DNA of 64,000 nucleotides from Oceanisphaera avium (lineage in GTDB: Bacteria > Pseudomonadota > Gammaproteobacteria > Enterobacterales > Aeromonadaceae), in the NCBI RefSeq assembly GCF_002157875.1, contig NZ_CP021376.1, forward strand, positions 2,768,501 through 2,832,500, written 5' to 3'. Both the position numbers and the translations under genes were made by a program. Every line of letters starts with the position of its first letter. Within the stretch, counting starts at the first letter, position 1. The notes under the pieces are model-generated. The model saw nothing but the letters and a program-made list of their open reading frames with translations. It ran no database searches and was not told where the DNA came from. Positions 8,791-17,733 of the stretch are shown one piece after another.

Positions 8791-10011
8791 ATGATGCTGT
8801 TCACTTTTAAAAGAAAAGTTTCGCTAATATTTTGCTTAGTAGGCAATGCTTTATATTGTAATTCAGCGATTGCAATCACCCCTAATGCCGTCGATTTAAA
8901 TGGTGTTTATTTCACACCTATTTTGACGCTCAATGAAACCTACGATGATAATATTTGGAACGCCTCAGGGATTGAAGGCGACCCTGTGCAAGCTTCTTGG
9001 GTAACGACGATACAGCCGCAACTCAATTTGTCCGCCATTGATAGACTAAATGTCTATGAGATCGACTATAGGTTGAAGCACAGTGAATACCATTCCAAAG
9101 ACGACGAAAACAAAACCGAGCACTTTTTAAGTACCAGTGCCGATATGGAGTTTACCACTCGTCATAGGTTAAAACTCAGCGCCAAGCATACTAAGCAGCA
9201 AGAAGATAGAGACAGCACTAACCGTAATCCTCTAAATAATGAGTCAGCGAACAAATACCAATACAGTGAGTTAGCGGCTTTATATGGCTTTGGTGCTAAA
9301 GCTGCCAAGATGTATATTGATCTTGGTCTAGAAGGCCAAAACTATAAGTACCTTAATAACCGCTATAGCGCATCGCAGACCCATTTAAGGGATCACGACA
9401 CCCTCTCCGCGCTGATCCGTGCTAACTACAACTACAGCGCTAAGACGCGATTCATTCTAGAAACGCAATATAGTGATTACAGCTATAAAAGCAGTAATCT
9501 CGATAATGAGGTATGGCGCTATCTTGCCGGCGTTAATTGGCAGCCCTCGGCTAAGCTTGGCACCTTAGCTAAGTTTGGTGTGCAGGATAAAACCTTCTCT
9601 GACGCTGGTATTGATGATGCTAGTAATCAGGTGTGGGAAGCCGCGATTAACTGGAGCCCTAAAACTTACAGTCTCTTTACACTAAGTACGAGTAATAAGA
9701 CGGAGGAGGGCAGCGCGACTGAATCTTTCATTAATACCGATCAATATAATATTGCTTGGCAACATGAATGGCTGACAAGACTTGTCACTAACCTTAAATA
9801 TACCTTTGAAAAAAATAAATATGGCTTGCTTAATGATCTAGGCACAGCCAGACAAGATGATGTGAATAAATACTTAGTGAGTATTAGTTACGCATTTAGA
9901 AATTGGTTAGGGTTTGAATTAGGTTATGAGTATGTTAATCAAAATTCTAATTTTGATATAAATAGTTATGACAGAAATCAGATTTACCTTAATACTAAAA
10001 TGAGCTTATGA
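8791..10011 (+). CDS. outer-membrane beta-barrel protein of EPS export
   Basis: The 406-residue protein starts with a signal peptide (cleavage likely after NSAIA, about residue 28) and continues with alternating polar/hydrophobic strands rich in Tyr, Asn and Asp. It ends in an aromatic-containing strand, as expected of a beta-barrel porin (BBP2-like family). Such barrels accompany EPS operons whose OPX protein lacks its own outer-membrane span. ATG 8791 directly precedes the signal peptide; an upstream ATG at 8734 would place 19 residues before it and is less likely. The stop overlaps the next ATG by 4 bases, implying translational coupling with the OPX gene. Confidence 0.8.
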   Translation: MMLFTFKRKVSLIFCLVGNALYCNSAIAITPNAVDLNGVYFTPILTLNETYDDNIWNASGIEGDPVQASWVTTIQPQLNLSAIDRLNVYEIDYRLKHSEYHSKDDENKTEHFLSTSADMEFTTRHRLKLSAKHTKQQEDRDSTNRNPLNNESANKYQYSELAALYGFGAKAAKMYIDLGLEGQNYKYLNNRYSASQTHLRDHDTLSALIRANYNYSAKTRFILETQYSDYSYKSSNLDNEVWRYLAGVNWQPSAKLGTLAKFGVQDKTFSDAGIDDASNQVWEAAINWSPKTYSLFTLSTSNKTEEGSATESFINTDQYNIAWQHEWLTRLVTNLKYTFEKNKYGLLNDLGTARQDDVNKYLVSISYAFRNWLGFELGYEYVNQNSNFDINSYDRNQIYLNTKMSL

Positions 10012-10577
10012 AAATGAACAAACGAAATAAAATTTTACAGATGCTAAGTGCCATGTTCAGAATGTGCTTGGTGTTTGGATTATTATCGTCTAGTGCAGCC
10101 ATGGCCGAAGTGGACTCAAGTTACACACTCGATGCCGGTGACTTATTAAAAGTCAGTGTCTACGGTGAGCCTGATTTGAGTTTTGATAAAATTCAATTAA
10201 ACGATGCCGGTACTTTCTCTTTTCCTTTTATCGGAACGGTAAGAGCAAAAGGTCAAACTGCCGCTGCAGTAGAGCGCCAAATTACTCAAGGGCTAAAGGG
10301 AGATTATCTGGTCAATCCTAGAGTAACGGTCAGTATCTTAGAATATCGTGGCTTTTATATTAATGGCGAAGTGAGAAGTCCAGGCGGGTATCCCTTTATC
10401 CCTGGGATGACCTTGCGCAAAGCCGTTGCCTTAGCCGGTGGCTTTACGGAGCGCGCCTCTAAGCGCAGTTTCAATATCATTCATGAATCAGACGCCAATA
10501 AAGTACCCAATAAAGCAAATTTAAATACCAATATTATGCCGGGTGACATTATTACCATCGAGCAAAGTTTCTTTTAA
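10008..10577 (+). CDS. short polysaccharide export (OPX, Wza-like) periplasmic protein
   Basis: A 189-residue protein with signal peptide (AAMA cleavage, about residue 33), then a Poly_export domain (YTLDAGDLLKVSVYGEPDL) and one SLBB-type domain (YINGEVRSPGGYPFIPGM). It is about half the length of E. coli Wza. It has no lipobox cysteine and no C-terminal amphipathic helix that could build an outer-membrane pore. It therefore probably acts in the periplasm and works with the barrel encoded by the overlapping upstream gene. Confidence 0.88.
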   Translation: MKMNKRNKILQMLSAMFRMCLVFGLLSSSAAMAEVDSSYTLDAGDLLKVSVYGEPDLSFDKIQLNDAGTFSFPFIGTVRAKGQTAAAVERQITQGLKGDYLVNPRVTVSILEYRGFYINGEVRSPGGYPFIPGMTLRKAVALAGGFTERASKRSFNIIHESDANKVPNKANLNTNIMPGDIITIEQSFF

Positions 10578-10582
10578 ATGTG

Positions 10583-12751
10583 ATGACTATGAAAAAATAT
10601 GACAAGTTTGAACTGGTTGAAAATAACCACGCTGATGAGGCAAACGTATTAGCTTTATTGAAAAGCATCTTCCGCCACAAGTGGAGCATAGCAGCATTTG
10701 TGTTTGTGGTTGCCTTATTCACTACCTTGATTGTAAGTAATATACAAACTACCTATCGTGCAAGTAACACCTTATTGATAGAGCAAAGTTCTAATAACTT
10801 ACTCTCTATTGAGCATATCTATGGCACGGAAGTGACCAGTACTGACTATTTGCAAACTCAGTTTGGGATTTTACGCTCTCGCAGCTTAATTGAGCGAGTG
10901 GTAAGAGAGCTCGATCTCACTACGCATCCAGAGTTGGATCCTCGTCAAGAGCAAAAGCCGCTCATTGATTGGAAAGGCATGTTTTCCTCAAATAAAGAAG
11001 CAGAGGAAGACAGCCAAGATGTAGTGGCAACATTACCCGAGCCTACGGGTGAGCACATTATTCATGAAGGTTTCACGCGTACCAACGAAGAAGTATTTGA
11101 TGACGTAGTTAATAACTTAAGCAATAAAGTCTTTATTAGCCCAGTGACCAAGACTCAGCTGGTTGAAGTACATGTAGAAATGCATGATGCAGCTGCCGCT
11201 GTTGAGATCACTAACGCCTTAGCCAAAGCGTATATCGAGAGTGAGCTGGATGCTAAACAGGCCACTGCTAAAACCGCCACTATTTGGATGGAAGCGCAGC
11301 TTGAAGAGCTTAAAGAGCACTTGCACGACTCAGAGCAGGCGTTACAAGACTTTTTAGAAGAAAAAGGCTTAGTAAATCTAAACGGTATTACCACTATTAG
11401 TGCGGATCAGTTAACGAATAACAGTACTCGTTTAAGTGATGGTCGCCGTGCTTTCTATGAAGCGGAAAGCATGTATCGCCAAGTCGCTAATATTAGAAAG
11501 TCTGATTATATGCGCCTAGCAAGTGTGCCGGCGGTGATGGCAGATCCGGTAGTAACGCAATTTAAAGCTGCAGAAGCGACGGCTAGCTCTAAAGTTGAAG
11601 AGTTAAAAAAGCGCTACGGTAATCAGCATCCATTAATGATTGCTGCTACTACTGAGCTGGCGTCAGCTCAAGCTAATTTGCGCGCTCAGGTTGAGCAAGT
11701 GGTTGCCAGCATTGAAAATAGCTACCAATTAGCTAAGGCGAATAATAATGCCCTAACTAATACTTACGAAGAAAACAAAGACAATATTCAAGATATTACG
11801 CGTAATGAGTTTAAGGTTCGTGAATTACAACGGGAAGTGGAAACGAACCGTAGCTTATACGACACCTTCTTAACGCGCTTAAAAGAAACCACGGCTCGTC
11901 AAAGCTTAGAAACGGCCGGTGCGCGTATTATTGATGAAGCGGTATTTCCTAAGTACCCGATTAAGCCTAAGAAAAAGCTGATAGTGGCATTAGCTTCTGT
12001 GGTGGCGCTAATCATAGGTATTGGCTTTGCACTGCTCATTGAAGCACTAAGCAATCGCTTTAGAAGTACGGCAGACTTAGAAACTAAGTTACGTCGTCCT
12101 GTGATGGGCGTGTTGCCAGCGGTTAAAAATAAGCGTAGCGGCATTTACCATGCTTATTTAGACCCACAAGAAACTAGCTTTGCCGATGGCATAAGAAATA
12201 TCAGAACCAATCTGATCTTATCTCAAGCCAAAGAAGCCTATAAGACGATATTTGTCACTTCCACGGCGGTGAATGAAGGTAAGTCGACGGTGGCCAATAA
12301 CTTAGCTATCGCCTTAGGAAGCATGGAGCGGGTACTTCTGATTGACAGTAATTTACGCGACCCCATTGTTGCTAAAAATTACCAAATCAGCGCCAATCAT
12401 GCCGGCTTAATAGATTTAATTAGCGGTAAAACAGCACTAGAAAACTGTGTCGTTAAGCACGATGGCATCGATATTATGCCAACGGGTGTGATGCAAGCTA
12501 ATGCGCTAGATGCCTTGTCTTCCCCGCGCTTTGTACAAGTGCTAAATGCACTGGCCGCTCAATATGATCGCATTGTGATCGACGGCCCAGCTGCTCAAGA
12601 AGTAGGAGATGCACTCATTCTTAGCCGTAATGTGGATGCGGTTATCTATGTGGTTAATCCTGATGATGTTCGTATGTCACAAGCACAAACATCACTCGAT
12701 AAGCTCATCCAAATAGGAGCGCCAGTAAAAGGTGTGGTAATGAACACCTAA
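10583..12751 (+). CDS. Wzc-like chain-length determinant with P-loop domain, no tyrosine tail
   Basis: A polysaccharide co-polymerase of about 722 residues. It has an N-terminal Wzz segment with TM1 (about residues 33-55), a long periplasmic coiled-coil, TM2 (about 464-484) and a cytosolic BY-kinase-like domain. Walker A reads TAVNEGKST. Walker A' reads LLIDSNLRD, where the usual second aspartate is Asn. Walker B is IVIDGPA. The protein ends at GVVMNT, so the C-terminal tyrosine cluster that is autophosphorylated in Wzc is absent. No partner phosphatase (wzb) gene lies nearby. It probably controls chain length and export without tyrosine phosphorylation. GTG 10580 and ATG 10589 are alternative starts; none has a clear ribosome site. 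Confidence 0.88.
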   Translation: MTMKKYDKFELVENNHADEANVLALLKSIFRHKWSIAAFVFVVALFTTLIVSNIQTTYRASNTLLIEQSSNNLLSIEHIYGTEVTSTDYLQTQFGILRSRSLIERVVRELDLTTHPELDPRQEQKPLIDWKGMFSSNKEAEEDSQDVVATLPEPTGEHIIHEGFTRTNEEVFDDVVNNLSNKVFISPVTKTQLVEVHVEMHDAAAAVEITNALAKAYIESELDAKQATAKTATIWMEAQLEELKEHLHDSEQALQDFLEEKGLVNLNGITTISADQLTNNSTRLSDGRRAFYEAESMYRQVANIRKSDYMRLASVPAVMADPVVTQFKAAEATASSKVEELKKRYGNQHPLMIAATTELASAQANLRAQVEQVVASIENSYQLAKANNNALTNTYEENKDNIQDITRNEFKVRELQREVETNRSLYDTFLTRLKETTARQSLETAGARIIDEAVFPKYPIKPKKKLIVALASVVALIIGIGFALLIEALSNRFRSTADLETKLRRPVMGVLPAVKNKRSGIYHAYLDPQETSFADGIRNIRTNLILSQAKEAYKTIFVTSTAVNEGKSTVANNLAIALGSMERVLLIDSNLRDPIVAKNYQISANHAGLIDLISGKTALENCVVKHDGIDIMPTGVMQANALDALSSPRFVQVLNALAAQYDRIVIDGPAAQEVGDALILSRNVDAVIYVVNPDDVRMSQAQTSLDKLIQIGAPVKGVVMNT

Positions 12752-12789
12752 CAGCTCGTCCTTTTATAGCGCTTAGTTACTTTGACTCA

Positions 12790-12820
12790 GTGTGCGTGCG
12801 TGGAATTAACGTACGCACAC
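12790..12820 (+). terminator. intercistronic hairpin in the EPS operon
   Basis: GTGTGCGTGCGT and ACGTACGCACAC form a 12-bp stem with one G-T pair and a 7-base loop. There is no T-run after it, so it is more likely an attenuating or mRNA-stabilising hairpin between the export genes and the assembly genes than a full terminator. Confidence 0.6.
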
Positions 12821-12930
12821 CTTACTTTGAGTGAATGGTGAATAAGTATTGTTATAAAGGCGTGCTTTACATTTACTAGCGATAGCATAGATATGTTGGA
12901 ATTTACCTTGGCTCAAGAGAATCTAGTCGT

Positions 12931-14358
12931 ATGAATCTCATTCCTATTTTAATATTTTGGGGGCTCGCTATATGGGGAGTATCCGGCCCTCCTTATAGGC
13001 TCTTATATTTGTTTTTTGGTTCTTTAGCATTTGGTTCTTTTGCTGTTGTCAGCCCCTCTCTTACGGCAGGGTTAACGCTAACGCCGACTTACATCATAAT
13101 GCTGATGACCATAATTAAAGTACTCCTTAATAAAGACGGTATGGTGTTTTTTCTTGCTCAAGCAATGAAAAGAAATCGCTTGTTGCTGCTGTTTTTATTT
13201 TGGGTCGTGGCCGTGGTCATCACTTTGTTTATGCCGCGATTATTTGCCGGTGAAGTGAGTATTATCCCGGTGCGATTTACAGGTTTTACCTTAGGTGATC
13301 CGCTTACTCCTACTAGTCAGAACTTTTCGCAATTAGCCTATCTTTCTATCTCAATTGCGTATGTGTTCGCCACTTTCAGACTGCTACGAAACGCTGAGTA
13401 CTATGGGTATCTTATTAAAGCCATTTTGCTGGGTGCTGTTTTAGTAGTGGTAACGGGTGCGCTAGATTATCTGGATTACTTTGTTGATATTGACCCCCTA
13501 TTAGCGCCCTTTAGAACGGCAAGTTACGCCTTATTAGTAGAAGTTGAGATTATGGGTGGCAAAAGGGTGGTGGGATTAATGCCCGAAGCCTCGGCCTATG
13601 GCTCACTGTGTGTGTTTTTCTTATGTTTAGTGCATTTCTTTCGAGATGCGATTCCACAAACGTGGGTAAGAGAAAGATTAGCTCCGGCTCTGGTCTTGTT
13701 ATTGATTTTGTTTATTTGGATGTCTACTTCCTCGGCAGCGTATGTGGGACTGGCGGCGTTTCTGTTGGTCGCGGTCAGTGAGTGGTCCGGTAGAAGAAGC
13801 ACCCTTTATTTGAGCATGCACAAAAACCGCCGCTTTGGTTTTGAATTTTGGACCGCGTGGTTATTACTGAGCATGTTGGGGATGATTGTTTTATTTAGTC
13901 CAGATTCACTGGATCCTGTAGTCGATAAAATGGATCAGCTGGTTTTTAATAAAACAGAGACCAGTTCATATGAAGAAAGAAGTATGTGGACCGCGGTAGG
14001 TTGGCAAGCGCTAAGAGACACCTGGGGATTAGGGGTGGGCATGGGCGCGACGCGAACCTCGAGTTTTATTGCGGCGGTATTTAGTAACGTAGGAATATTA
14101 GGCGGCGTATTATATTTTGGTTTTGTTGCTCAAATATTGCTGCGTAAAAAAACGCTTTCTACCGATAAAAAATATAGCATTTTACTCCGAGGGGTCAGAT
14201 ATGCTTACATACCCAGCTTTATTGTGGCCATTCTCGTGGGGACCACGGCGGATTTTGGTAGTTATAACGCCATTCTTTATGGATTAGCGCTCGCGTTAGT
14301 CTCCATCCCCGATAAAAAAGAAAATGCGGTTAGGGAAAATATATATCACCAGATATAA
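12931..14358 (+). CDS. O-antigen polymerase/ligase-like membrane protein (Wzy type)
   Basis: A 475-residue protein with about ten to twelve hydrophobic segments and a large loop around residues 300-360 that carries charged residues (KTETSSYEERSMWTAVGWQALRDTWGLGVGMG). This W-x-x-G-loop pattern is typical of Wzy/WaaL-family enzymes that join lipid-linked repeat units. Its position among the export, flippase and glycosyltransferase genes favours the polymerase role. Sequence alone does not separate polymerase from ligase. Confidence 0.82.
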   Translation: MNLIPILIFWGLAIWGVSGPPYRLLYLFFGSLAFGSFAVVSPSLTAGLTLTPTYIIMLMTIIKVLLNKDGMVFFLAQAMKRNRLLLLFLFWVVAVVITLFMPRLFAGEVSIIPVRFTGFTLGDPLTPTSQNFSQLAYLSISIAYVFATFRLLRNAEYYGYLIKAILLGAVLVVVTGALDYLDYFVDIDPLLAPFRTASYALLVEVEIMGGKRVVGLMPEASAYGSLCVFFLCLVHFFRDAIPQTWVRERLAPALVLLLILFIWMSTSSAAYVGLAAFLLVAVSEWSGRRSTLYLSMHKNRRFGFEFWTAWLLLSMLGMIVLFSPDSLDPVVDKMDQLVFNKTETSSYEERSMWTAVGWQALRDTWGLGVGMGATRTSSFIAAVFSNVGILGGVLYFGFVAQILLRKKTLSTDKKYSILLRGVRYAYIPSFIVAILVGTTADFGSYNAILYGLALALVSIPDKKENAVRENIYHQI

Positions 14359-14387
14359 ATTTTATTTGAATAAATAATTGGAATAAC

Positions 14388-15662
14388 ATGGCAGCCTCAG
14401 CTTCAATTGATAAAAAATCACGTGGCGATTTAGTCTTCGTCTATGCAGCCTATACCTTACGGTATTTATATTTATTACTCTTAATCCCTTTTTATGGGCG
14501 AGTGTTAGGTGTAGAAGGCTATGCCGTAGTACTGGCTGCTATGTCGTTAATGGCGATTGTATGGCGGTTTGTTGACTGGGGCTTTTCTACGGTGGGCATG
14601 CGCTCTATAGCGGTGCTTAAAAATTCGCAATACGCGGATTTATTTGGTGAGCATTTCGTCGCTAGGGTGATGCTGAGTATTTTAGCCATCATTGGCGGGG
14701 TAATCGCCGTATTTTCCTCGCCATTATTACTCGCTAATCCTATCGCATCCGGTGCAGCCGTGATGTTAGGCGCCTTATCTGCCTTTAACCTAGGTTGGTA
14801 TTACACAGGCAGTGGCCGAGCGCGTAATGCGGTTAAATTAGAAGTGATTGGCTTTATCGTTAGCCTAGTGTTGATCTTAAGTTTAGTAAGAGACTCTGAT
14901 GATTCAGATATTGTCTTACTTTCTTTGCTGATGTCCTCCATCATTTCTCTTGCCTTCGCCCATTTTTGGATTAGAGCAGAAATACGAGGTGCAAAGTACA
15001 GCGCTAAACATGGCGTTAAATTAATAAAAACCTCCAGTGTGGTGTTTTTATATACGGGGAGCTCTGCCTTACTCGTTTCATCTTCTACTTACATATTAAG
15101 TATTCTGGCAAGCTCTTCTGATGTGGGTAATTTTGGTGCCGCTGAACGCCTAGTGTCGGTGGGCTTAAGTTTAATGGGGCCTGCCGGACAAATATTTTTA
15201 CCTCGCATTACCGCCTTATTTTTAGAAGATAAGGCCTTGGCCTATGAGCTTATTAGAAAAGTCATGGTTTATATGCTTGGTATTGGCTTTATGGGCTTAA
15301 TTTGTAGTTTAGTGATTGGTGACTTTGCGGTTACTTTAATATTTGGTGAAGGCTTTGAGGAAAGTATTTATATTTTAAAATGGCTAGCCTTACTTTTTCC
15401 TTTAAAAGCGCTCAGTCTTATTTTAAGTAGCTATGTTTTATTCCCTCAGCATCAAGAAAAAATACTCGCTAAAGTGGTCCTAGTGTGTGCCTTAATCAGT
15501 TTAGTCGTGTCTATCCCCCTAAGTTATCAATTTGGGGCTATGGGCATGGTTTCTTCACGATTAATTGGCGAAGCCTTAATATGCACATGTCTTCTTTATT
15601 CATGTTGGAAGCTCGGATTTTTAGCACAAGTTTTTAAATTTACTAATGGGTTACATAAATGA
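14388..15662 (+). CDS. polysaccharide flippase (Wzx type)
   Basis: A 424-residue protein with about twelve predicted membrane helices of the MOP/MATE-like polysaccharide transporter superfamily. The N-terminus reads RGDLVFVYAAYTLRYLYLLLL, followed by the family-like PFYGRVLG. It is predicted to flip undecaprenyl-diphosphate-linked repeat units across the inner membrane before polymerisation. Its stop overlaps the next start by 4 bases (ATGA). Confidence 0.88.
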   Translation: MAASASIDKKSRGDLVFVYAAYTLRYLYLLLLIPFYGRVLGVEGYAVVLAAMSLMAIVWRFVDWGFSTVGMRSIAVLKNSQYADLFGEHFVARVMLSILAIIGGVIAVFSSPLLLANPIASGAAVMLGALSAFNLGWYYTGSGRARNAVKLEVIGFIVSLVLILSLVRDSDDSDIVLLSLLMSSIISLAFAHFWIRAEIRGAKYSAKHGVKLIKTSSVVFLYTGSSALLVSSSTYILSILASSSDVGNFGAAERLVSVGLSLMGPAGQIFLPRITALFLEDKALAYELIRKVMVYMLGIGFMGLICSLVIGDFAVTLIFGEGFEESIYILKWLALLFPLKALSLILSSYVLFPQHQEKILAKVVLVCALISLVVSIPLSYQFGAMGMVSSRLIGEALICTCLLYSCWKLGFLAQVFKFTNGLHK

Positions 15663-16576
15663 AAGCATTTGTAGTAGTGGCGACAAAAGGAAGAGCAAAA
15701 GAAACATTTGTGTTGTTAGATTACTTACAACAACAAAGCTTACTTCCTAGTTATGTTGTTGTTATTGGTAGTGAAGAAAGCGATATTGCCGGGCTAAATG
15801 AGCACCCTCTGATATTAAGTCAGCAAGGCGAGTTGGTGGTGACCACCGCCGGCTCATGCCACCAACGAAATGTGGGACTGGATGTCATCCAGCAACGTAC
15901 CTTAGAGCTGGATGCTAGCCAGTGGTTTGTCACTTTCTTTGATGACGACTTTAGGCCCGCTACCGATTGGTTAGCTAAGGCTGGCGAATTTTTAAGGGCA
16001 GATAGTTCGGTAATGGGCGTTACCGGTCATGTATTGGCGGATGGCGTGGGCACTGAATTTGGTATCTCAGAGCTAGAAGCCCAGCTTTATCTCAATGGTA
16101 GCCGCGCTTGTGAGCCGCACTGGTCTCATGTTGATAAGCCACAAGAGCTTAATGGCTTATATGGCTGCAATATGGTGATCCGTGGTACGTCTGCTAGCCA
16201 TGTACGCTTTGATGAAAACTTGCCTTTATATGGCTGGCAAGAAGATTACGACTTTGCTAATCGCTCTAAAGAAGCGGGCCATTTATATGTTATTCCTGGA
16301 TGTAAAGGGGTGCACTTAGGGACCAGCTCTGGCAGAACGAGCGGTGTTAAGTTTGGTTACTCACAAATAGCTAATCCTATTTATTTGGCCAAAAAGGGCA
16401 CTATGCCTTGGCATTTTGCCAGACGAATGATGTTTAAAAATATCGCGGCTAACATATATAAGTCTCTTACCTTGAATAAAATAAAGGACTACCCAGGACG
16501 ATTACGCGGTAATCTTAAGGCCTTTGGTCATCTTATTCTCAATAAGTTGTCGCCCACTAATGTGCTTAATATTTAA
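15659..16576 (+). CDS. glycosyltransferase family 2-like protein
   Basis: A 305-residue GT-A fold enzyme. It has the N-terminal VVVATKGR strand/loop, a DxD metal site (FFDDDFRP, about residue 104) and an ED-type catalytic base motif (WQEDYDFANR, about residue 195). It is predicted to add one sugar of the EPS repeat unit at the cytosolic membrane face; donor and acceptor are unknown. It is translationally coupled to the flippase gene. Confidence 0.85.
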   Translation: MKAFVVVATKGRAKETFVLLDYLQQQSLLPSYVVVIGSEESDIAGLNEHPLILSQQGELVVTTAGSCHQRNVGLDVIQQRTLELDASQWFVTFFDDDFRPATDWLAKAGEFLRADSSVMGVTGHVLADGVGTEFGISELEAQLYLNGSRACEPHWSHVDKPQELNGLYGCNMVIRGTSASHVRFDENLPLYGWQEDYDFANRSKEAGHLYVIPGCKGVHLGTSSGRTSGVKFGYSQIANPIYLAKKGTMPWHFARRMMFKNIAANIYKSLTLNKIKDYPGRLRGNLKAFGHLILNKLSPTNVLNI

Positions 16577-16596
16577 TAATTTAATGGAAGTAAATT

Positions 16597-17724
16597 GTGC
16601 CAGGTTTAAATAAAATAGGAATAGATGGGGATGCGCTACGTAAACCCTTATCTGGAGTAGGGCAATATATATATAATTTGTGTTGTGAGTTAGATACCCT
16701 CTTGCCCAATACGGAATTTTTTATTTATACCCGTCTGAGTGCTGAAGAGGTAGCGATTCCTGCAAGTCGTTGGCATTTACGCAATGAAAGTAACGGCTTA
16801 GCGCGCAAGTTACCGTCTTTTTTATGGATGAAAACCTTTGGCTTGGCCTTAGCCAAAAAAGATAACTTGGATGTATTTTGGGCGGGGCGCACCATACATC
16901 CGGGTCTGAGTGCGGCTAAAGAAGTAGTGATTACGGTGCATGACCTTAATCATAAACTGGTGCCAGAAACGATGCAGTTAGCTACTCGCTTATCTCATAA
17001 ATTATGGTTTGATAAAGACGTAAAGAATGCCACTAAAGTCTTCACTAACTCTCAAGGCACCTCTAACCGTTTACAAGAATGGGTAGGGCGCGGCGCTGAT
17101 CTTGTTATTCATCCTGGTGTCAGTGCGAATTTTCACCCCTTGGATGAAGCAAGCCAAGCCAGCGCTACGGCTGCGTTAGCGCCGCTGGGGATTAGCGCTC
17201 CGTATCTGCTGGCAGTCTCTACGTTAGAGCCGCGTAAAAATATGAGTGTGCTCATTGATGCGTTTGTGCAATTAAAGCACCAAGGTGCTATTGCCCAGCA
17301 TCAGTTGGTATTAGTGGGTGCCCGAGGTTGGCAAAATAACGAACTGGCCGAAAAAATCGAAGCCAATAAACAATTTGGCATTGTGTTGCCAGGCTATGTC
17401 GCAGATGAGTTGATACCAAGTATTTATGCCATGGCAGATATTTTGATCATGCCCTCTAAGTATGAAGGTTTTGGTATGCCGGTAGTGGAAGCCAGAGCGG
17501 TGAAGACGCCCGTTATTATCTCTGATGTTGCTGAGCTTATTGAAGCAAGTGCAGGTGAGGCGACCATTATTAAGGCCGAGGTCGACGCTCTTCAGCAGGC
17601 AATATTGGCGGTATTAGATACGCCTGAGGCAAATTTGCCTATTCAAACTCGACCTGCAAATTGGCATGATTCAGCGCAAATATTAACGACCGGTCTGGTG
17701 ACCACAACCTTTGACAGAGAGTAG
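16597..17724 (+). CDS. glycosyltransferase family 4
   Basis: A 375-residue GT-B enzyme that starts with GTG (GGAAG 6 bases upstream). The C-terminal nucleotide-sugar domain shows the retaining EX7E motif in PSKYEGFGMPVVEARA (about residue 290). The N-terminal DALRKPLSGVGQYI pattern is common in mannosyltransferases of EPS loci. With GDP-mannose made by manC/manB in the same cluster, a mannosyl donor is likely; that is inference. Confidence 0.86.
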   Translation: MPGLNKIGIDGDALRKPLSGVGQYIYNLCCELDTLLPNTEFFIYTRLSAEEVAIPASRWHLRNESNGLARKLPSFLWMKTFGLALAKKDNLDVFWAGRTIHPGLSAAKEVVITVHDLNHKLVPETMQLATRLSHKLWFDKDVKNATKVFTNSQGTSNRLQEWVGRGADLVIHPGVSANFHPLDEASQASATAALAPLGISAPYLLAVSTLEPRKNMSVLIDAFVQLKHQGAIAQHQLVLVGARGWQNNELAEKIEANKQFGIVLPGYVADELIPSIYAMADILIMPSKYEGFGMPVVEARAVKTPVIISDVAELIEASAGEATIIKAEVDALQQAILAVLDTPEANLPIQTRPANWHDSAQILTTGLVTTTFDRE

Positions 17725-17733
17725 GGGCGTTAA

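Noticed and set aside
12745..12850. Tyrosine-rich C-terminus of Wzc hidden by a frameshift
   Set aside because: Reading on in the other two frames gives no Tyr cluster, and there is no homopolymer at the stop. The short C-terminus appears genuine.
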